Source: CAZELM01 sp964512995 (lineage in GTDB: Bacteria > CSSED10-310). Taken from it: a stretch of DNA of 64,000 nt. The position numbers were made by a program, and so were the translations under genes. Location: NCBI GenBank assembly GCA_964512995.1, contig CAZELM010000020.1, forward strand, positions 1-64,000, written 5' to 3'. The notes beneath the pieces were generated by a model. The model was given only the letters and a program-made list of their open reading frames with translations. It was not told where the DNA came from and did no database searches. Every line of letters begins with the position of its first letter. Position 1 is the stretch's first letter. Below are positions 59,645 to 64,000 of the stretch, in pieces.

Positions 59645-62032
59645 CTATTCCTCAAACAAGGCACTTGCGAATGCTTTCGGGTCGAAATCCCGGAGATCAT
59701 CCATCCGTTCTCCGATTCCAATCAGTTTGACCGGCAACTTCAATGCTTCAACAATTCCAACGATAATGCCACCTTTGGCAGTGCCATCGAGTTTGGTCAA
59801 TGCGATGCCACTGACATCGGCGGCTTCTTTGAACAACTTGGCTTGAATAATGGCATTCTGGCCTGTTGTCGCATCCAGCACCAGAAGGATTTCGTGCGGA
59901 GCCCCGGGCATGTTTTTCCCGATTACTCGATGCACTTTTTTCAGCTCCTCCATCAGATTATTTTTGGTATGTAATCGACCGGCTGTATCAACGACGAGGA
60001 TATCCGCTTTTTTATTTTTGGCTGCGGCTACTGCGTCCCATGCCACTGCCGATGGATCCGCTCCCTCCTTCTGAGAAATCACTTCGACATCGATACGGCG
60101 TCCCCATTCCTGCAGTTGCTCAATCGCACCCGCCCGAAAAGTATCTCCAGCCGCCAGCATGACCAATTTTCCCTGATCCTTAAATCGCTTGGCGATCTTT
60201 GCGATCGTTGTTGTTTTACCGACGCCATTCACTCCCACGACCATGATGACATATGGTTTTTCTGACACTGTATCCGGATCGATCGTTCCAGAACTATCTG
60301 ATAAAATCTGTTCAATCTCATGTTTGATATAGCCTCTTACTTTTTCAGCTTCGCTCAATTCTTTTTTCCTGAACCTGTCCCGTAATCCCTGAATGATTCG
60401 CTGGGTTGTTTCCACTCCCAGATCGGATAGAATCAACAATTCTTCCAGATCATCAATGACGGATTCATCAATTGTGGTTTTCCCGCTGAGTATTTTTTCA
60501 ATACCACCAATCAAACCAGCCTTTGTTTTCGCCAATCCCTTTTTTAGACGAGCAAAGAAGTCTTCTTCTTCGGGAGATCGCGCAAGCAGTGTGGCCAGAT
60601 GTTTCCGATCTGAGCCATCGATTTTGTATTTTTTTATGCCTTCAGGAGTCTCCAACTCTCGTTTAAGCTGCTGGACAGTTTTTTTAGTTTTGTCATATAC
60701 CGGATTATCTTCAGGAAAATTTTCGAGAATAGCGAGATATGATTCCAATGCGCGCAGGATCTTGAGCTGATTTTGCAGAGCAAATGCCTCTTCAAAAAGA
60801 ATCTGTTCCTGGCCAATTTTTTCATATGCAGTTTCGGTCTTCAGTGAATTTAATAATTTCAGTGATTTATGTGACAAACCTGACCGGGAAAAAGCACATG
60901 CGAGCTTAAATTGAAGCATCATATCATCATTGGCTTCCGGAATAGCCAAAGCCTCCGAAAGGCAACTTACGGCTGCTTCATAATCCTGAAGTTCATCAGC
61001 AATTTCAGCCTGAGTAGTGAGAATATCGATCTTCAAAGAAGGCGTTTCTACATGCTCCCTCGCTTCCTGAACATGATTCATGGCTTCAACCAGTTTGCTT
61101 TGTACTTGTTCAGTACGGCTTCGCCATAAAAGAATTTGAGCTCTTAAATCGCCTTGAGCCACAGGGCCCGCCAAAGAAAGATCCGTTTCTTTGTAAGCCT
61201 GTGGAATCCGCCCGACTTCCATGTAAATCTTGGCGAGATTGAATCGCAATTTTACCGACAGAAGAGTCTGCTTACTCCCTGCAAATCGCAGAGCGGTTTC
61301 GTATTTTTCCATTGCACCGAGAAGATCATCCGCTTGATGGAGTGCTTGTGCCAAGTGATACAACGCTTCTATCGTTTCAGATTCTGTTAATCTCCCACTA
61401 TCAATGGCTTTTTGAAAATATGCCCGGACTTTTTTCGCTCCACCGTCAAGTTGTACTGCCAGACGACCGGCTTTCAGATAAATTGAAGCGATCTGTTTAT
61501 GTCGATTTTTTTCAGCGTCCTGTATCAGGGCATCTATCTTTCCCAGGCTGTCCACGTAATTTCCTTGAATCAAATACAATTCCGATATGAAGAGACCCAA
61601 TTGAATTTTATCATCAAGATCGCTGATCCGGGATTCCACAGCTTCGAGTTCTGGAATGGATCCCAGGATCTTTTCTGAGATTTCATCGTTGTTTTCTTTT
61701 AAAGTCTCGAATAATTTACTGCAAATAATAGCTGCTTTGGCACGCGAGATAAAATCACTGGTTCGATCCAGAGCCAGTGCTAATGCCTGCTGGAAGACGG
61801 AAAAATCCGGCGTTTCCTGTAGATGGATATTCAATGACTGGAGTTTCAGCCATGTTTTCTCGTCTGCTTTAAATGGTTGGAGCAATCCACGATTGATCCA
61901 TTCCAGAGCTTCGCTTCTATTTTTTTCTTCAAGAAGCAGGCTAACTAATTCATGATAATTTCGGTATTGATCAGGATACTTTTCGATATTCTTGATTAAT
62001 TTTCTGATTTTTAGCCCTGAAAATAAGCCCAT
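59645..62032 (-). CDS. ftsY: SRP receptor FtsY with a long N-terminal TPR region
   Basis: 795 residues, against 300-500 for most FtsY proteins. Residues 1 to about 460 are tetratricopeptide-like repeats (for example ETIEALYHLAQALHQADDLLGAMEKYETALRFAG and KLRFNLAKIYMEVGRIPQAYKETDLSL). The NG domain follows: FFARLKKGLAKTKAGLIGGI (about 487), GVNGVGKTTTIAKIA (about 597), AGDTFRAGAIEQL, VDTAGRLHTK, LVLDATTGQNA and TKLDGTAKGGI. It docks SRP-ribosome complexes at the membrane. The TPR part replaces the acidic A domain and may bind a partner. An AGGTAG site precedes the ATG. Confidence 0.93.
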   Translation of the reverse strand: MGLFSGLKIRKLIKNIEKYPDQYRNYHELVSLLLEEKNRSEALEWINRGLLQPFKADEKTWLKLQSLNIHLQETPDFSVFQQALALALDRTSDFISRAKAAIICSKLFETLKENNDEISEKILGSIPELEAVESRISDLDDKIQLGLFISELYLIQGNYVDSLGKIDALIQDAEKNRHKQIASIYLKAGRLAVQLDGGAKKVRAYFQKAIDSGRLTESETIEALYHLAQALHQADDLLGAMEKYETALRFAGSKQTLLSVKLRFNLAKIYMEVGRIPQAYKETDLSLAGPVAQGDLRAQILLWRSRTEQVQSKLVEAMNHVQEAREHVETPSLKIDILTTQAEIADELQDYEAAVSCLSEALAIPEANDDMMLQFKLACAFSRSGLSHKSLKLLNSLKTETAYEKIGQEQILFEEAFALQNQLKILRALESYLAILENFPEDNPVYDKTKKTVQQLKRELETPEGIKKYKIDGSDRKHLATLLARSPEEEDFFARLKKGLAKTKAGLIGGIEKILSGKTTIDESVIDDLEELLILSDLGVETTQRIIQGLRDRFRKKELSEAEKVRGYIKHEIEQILSDSSGTIDPDTVSEKPYVIMVVGVNGVGKTTTIAKIAKRFKDQGKLVMLAAGDTFRAGAIEQLQEWGRRIDVEVISQKEGADPSAVAWDAVAAAKNKKADILVVDTAGRLHTKNNLMEELKKVHRVIGKNMPGAPHEILLVLDATTGQNAIIQAKLFKEAADVSGIALTKLDGTAKGGIIVGIVEALKLPVKLIGIGERMDDLRDFDPKAFASALFEE

Positions 62033-62113
62033 ATAAATTGCTACCTCACGGAATGTTCCATATGTTACGAAAATGCTCTTCTGATCTGGTTGACAGATTC
62101 ATGGCAACCGATG

Positions 62114-62875
62114 TTAATGGATTTTATCCAGCCAGTCTCGTGCTTCCTTGGCGATTGGTGTCGTTTCAGACACCTGGCGCAGAATCTCCAAAAAATCATT
62201 CTCCGCTTCGGTGATTAAACCTCGATGCCATTTAGCTTGTGCTCGATAAAGTAATGCCTCGGGATTCTGATTATTCACTTTTATTGCAGCATTGAGATAC
62301 TCGATTGCCTTCTGGTAATCTCCTCTGCTGAAGAATAACCGACCCAAGCTGACGAGTGGTTGGTCAAACAACGGCTCCAGACGGGAGGCATGCTTGAAAT
62401 CTTCTTCTGCTTCGGTAACTTTACCAAGATTGAGATACGCTATTCCTCGATTATAATAGGCTGCTGCTGGAGTTTTATAATCAGGATCGTTCAGAGCCTG
62501 ATTACTGGTTTCAAGAGCATCCTCGAAATGGTTCATTGCCAGATGGATACTGGCAAGATTGTTATTGAGTTCTGGATTATCCGGGTCGAGTTTCTTTGCT
62601 TTCTGCAGCCATACCAATCCTGATTCCAGTATTCCCATTTGAAAATATGCCAGACCCATCCCTTGAAGAACCAATGGTTCATCGGAATCGAGTTCCAACG
62701 CTTGTTTGAAACTATTCAGAGCTTCCTCGGGTTGTCCTTTATTCAGGTAACCGATTCCGGTTTGATAATACAAATTAACCTTGTCGCTTTTTTTCATGGA
62801 TTTGCCTGGCCCGGAACAGCCATTCGCCAACATGGCAATAACGCAAATTAGTATCGATAAAAGTATCGTTCTCAT
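62114..62875 (-). CDS. TPR-repeat lipoprotein (PilF/PilW-like)
   Basis: 253 residues. Signal peptide with Cys20 after LANG (lipobox-like), then at least five TPR units: NLYYQTGIGYLNKGQPEEALNSFKQALELD, PLVLQGMGLAYFQMGILESGLVWLQKAKKLD, PELNNNLASIHLAMNHFEDALETSNQALND, AYYNRGIAYLNLGKVTEAEEDFKHASRLE and PLVSLGRLFFSRGDYQKAIEYLNAAIKVN. PilF-like lipoproteins assemble the type IV pilus secretin, and a GspF/PilC end is found nearby, but TPR lipoproteins are common and the role is only suggested. Confidence 0.85.
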   Translation of the reverse strand: MRTILLSILICVIAMLANGCSGPGKSMKKSDKVNLYYQTGIGYLNKGQPEEALNSFKQALELDSDEPLVLQGMGLAYFQMGILESGLVWLQKAKKLDPDNPELNNNLASIHLAMNHFEDALETSNQALNDPDYKTPAAAYYNRGIAYLNLGKVTEAEEDFKHASRLEPLFDQPLVSLGRLFFSRGDYQKAIEYLNAAIKVNNQNPEALLYRAQAKWHRGLITEAENDFLEILRQVSETTPIAKEARDWLDKIH

Positions 62876-62884
62876 AATATATAA

Positions 62885-63694
62885 TCATTCTCCAAATTGC
62901 ATAATAACCGGATCACCCCGCTTAGCGCCGATGAACTGTTCTGCGCTTCCCTCCCGGACTGCAATTTCCAAAAGATCCATGCTTCCAAACAAGGCCAAGG
63001 CATCTCCCGGATTAGGAACCTGGTGATAGTGAGTTTTGATTCCTTCAATCAATGTTTGGCCGATTCTGATAGTTATTTTCCCCCCGGGAAACTGCTCCCT
63101 CAGCTCTTCAAATAGATTCCGGTCCAGATTTGTGATGATATTCCCAAAATGATCTGAGAAAAGGACATGGAAGCGCATCGTTCGATCACCGGTAATCGTC
63201 GATTTAGGCAGTTCGAGTAACTTATAATCGTGGATCACATCTCCGAACCGTTCTGAATCCATAGATTTGGACAGCCAGGCAGCGATGGGAGCAAAAATAT
63301 CACGACCATGAAATGTCTCACAAATTCGCGGAAGCATATAATGGGATCCTTCAACCGCTCGTACTTCATGCACATTATCCATGCGATGAATCCCTGTTAT
63401 AATTCCATTATCTGGCATCACATAATAATGCTTGTCTCCAACCGCAATAATCGGGCGTCTTGAAGAACCGACTTCCGGATCCACGACAACAACATGAATG
63501 GTAGCAGAGGGGAATGGATCGATTATTGTCTGGAGAACATATGATGCCTGGAGAATGTCGAATGGCGGAATCTCATGTGTGATATCGATGATGCAGACAT
63601 TGGGATTGATCGATTTTATGACACCCTTCATCGCTCCCACATAATGGTTCTTATTACCGAAATCCGTGATCAACGTAATAATTGGTACTGGCAT
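62885..63694 (-). CDS. SAM hydroxide adenosyltransferase (DUF62, chlorinase/fluorinase fold)
   Basis: 269 residues. It starts PIITLITDFGNKNHYVGAMKGVI with the conserved Asp, has VVVDPEVGSSRRPIIA and FHGRDIFAPIAAWL (His and Arg of the triad), then the C-terminal domain HFGNIITNL. DUF62 enzymes hydrolyse SAM to adenosine and methionine rather than halogenate; chlorinase-specific residues cannot be judged here. It may connect to the metK/ahcY genes in the window only by sharing SAM. Confidence 0.92.
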   Translation of the reverse strand: MPVPIITLITDFGNKNHYVGAMKGVIKSINPNVCIIDITHEIPPFDILQASYVLQTIIDPFPSATIHVVVVDPEVGSSRRPIIAVGDKHYYVMPDNGIITGIHRMDNVHEVRAVEGSHYMLPRICETFHGRDIFAPIAAWLSKSMDSERFGDVIHDYKLLELPKSTITGDRTMRFHVLFSDHFGNIITNLDRNLFEELREQFPGGKITIRIGQTLIEGIKTHYHQVPNPGDALALFGSMDLLEIAVREGSAEQFIGAKRGDPVIMQFGE

Positions 63695-63776
63695 TTTGAA
63701 AAGCCTCCCCGTTTAGGCAATAGCTGGATTCGCTCAGGCAGCAGTCAGGATTCCAACAGCCGTTAAAAAGCTCTGA

Positions 63777-64000
63777 TCAGAAAAATCCATGACCGGTAAT
63801 GTGATTAAAGTATCCTACCCAGAATTGAATAATCTGGTAGCCGATGTAGCCGCCGACACCAATCAGTACTAACGGAGGTAACGCTTTCATAATCCGATCT
63901 ATCGATGTCAAGGCCGCTTCACGGAACATCTGTTCTCCATTGACAAGTGTCTCGTCGAGCTTCCCAGAGACTTCACCCGCTGCCACCAACCGACAAAAAA
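63777..64000 (-). CDS. Type II secretion / type IV pilus inner-membrane protein GspF/PilC, C-terminal end (cut by window)
   Basis: At least 74 codons, open beyond the window edge. LVAAGEVSGKLDETLVNGEQMFREAA is the usual GEESGxLdexL segment of the second GspF domain, followed by the last transmembrane helix (PLVLIGVGGYIGYQIIQFWVGY). The rest of the gene lies right of the window. It helps assemble pili or secretion systems. Confidence 0.85.
   Translation of the reverse strand, partial: FCRLVAAGEVSGKLDETLVNGEQMFREAALTSIDRIMKALPPLVLIGVGGYIGYQIIQFWVGYFNHITGHGFF

Overview
This is a 64 kb stretch of chromosome from a diderm (Gram-negative type) bacterium, probably an uncultured lineage assembled from a metagenome. 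Evidence for an LPS-bearing outer membrane is an MsbA exporter, LptB, an LptC/LptA-type protein, a SurA-like chaperone and several lipoproteins. The 100-N run at 11909-12008 is a scaffold gap. tRNAs lack an encoded CCA, Shine-Dalgarno sites are strong, and GTG/TTG starts occur. No single marker fixes the phylum; several fusions (tandem PurS, TPR-FtsY, LptC-LptA) suggest a deep-branching or candidate phylum rather than a standard proteobacterium, but this is inference.

Layout. 1-0.55 kb: a truncated tyrosine recombinase beside tRNA-Glu and tRNA-Gln, probably the edge of an integrated element lying left of the window. 0.6-6.9 kb: hypothetical genes, then purL-purQ-purS, where the last gene is read here as a tandem PurS-PurS protein. 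6.8-14.5 kb: less conserved genes (GNAT, an acidic membrane-anchored protein, a DUF2520 Rossmann protein, DUF362, a repeat-rich YxxW/DUF6600-like exported protein holding the gap, a GHMP kinase). 14.6-18.3 kb: an NtrC-type regulator with an altered GAFTGA loop, DciA, and convergent MsbA. 18.3-23.7 kb: queD-folE2, a SurA-like chaperone, and an unusual three-gene module in which two related alpha-repeat proteins flank a RodZ-like membrane HTH protein.

23.7-28.4 kb: the ribosome/SRP operon ffh-rpsP-khpA-trmD-rplS-rnhB-yraN (no rimM at this site), then tRNA-Gly, tRNA-Cys and tRNA-Leu with consensus promoters and a terminator. 28.4-37.5 kb: a fused formiminotransferase-cyclodeaminase, rarA, a SahR-like regulator with a perfect palindromic operator ahead of ahcY, a GH57 glycosidase, and metK. 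37.5-43.0 kb (minus strand): HIT protein, LptC/LptA fusion, lptB, rpoN, hpf, coupled by short overlaps. 43.3-48.1 kb (minus): a CsgG/TolB-like exported protein, der, cmk and rpsA with a structured leader.

48.3-64 kb (minus): two or more tightly packed transcription units reading gspF/pilC fragment, SAM hydrolase, TPR lipoprotein, TPR-FtsY, ribD, a 13-codon leader ORF, ribE, ribBA, ribH, nusB, phosphoesterase, transglutaminase, mutL, miaA, hflX, TPR-SLH lipoprotein. Functional links: the methyl cycle is covered by ahcY, metK and a SAH-responsive type regulator; GTP-derived pathways by folE2/queD and the riboflavin genes; envelope building by msbA, lpt, the SurA-like protein and RodZ; protein targeting by both Ffh and FtsY. 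No CRISPR array, intact insertion sequence, rRNA or replication origin was seen.
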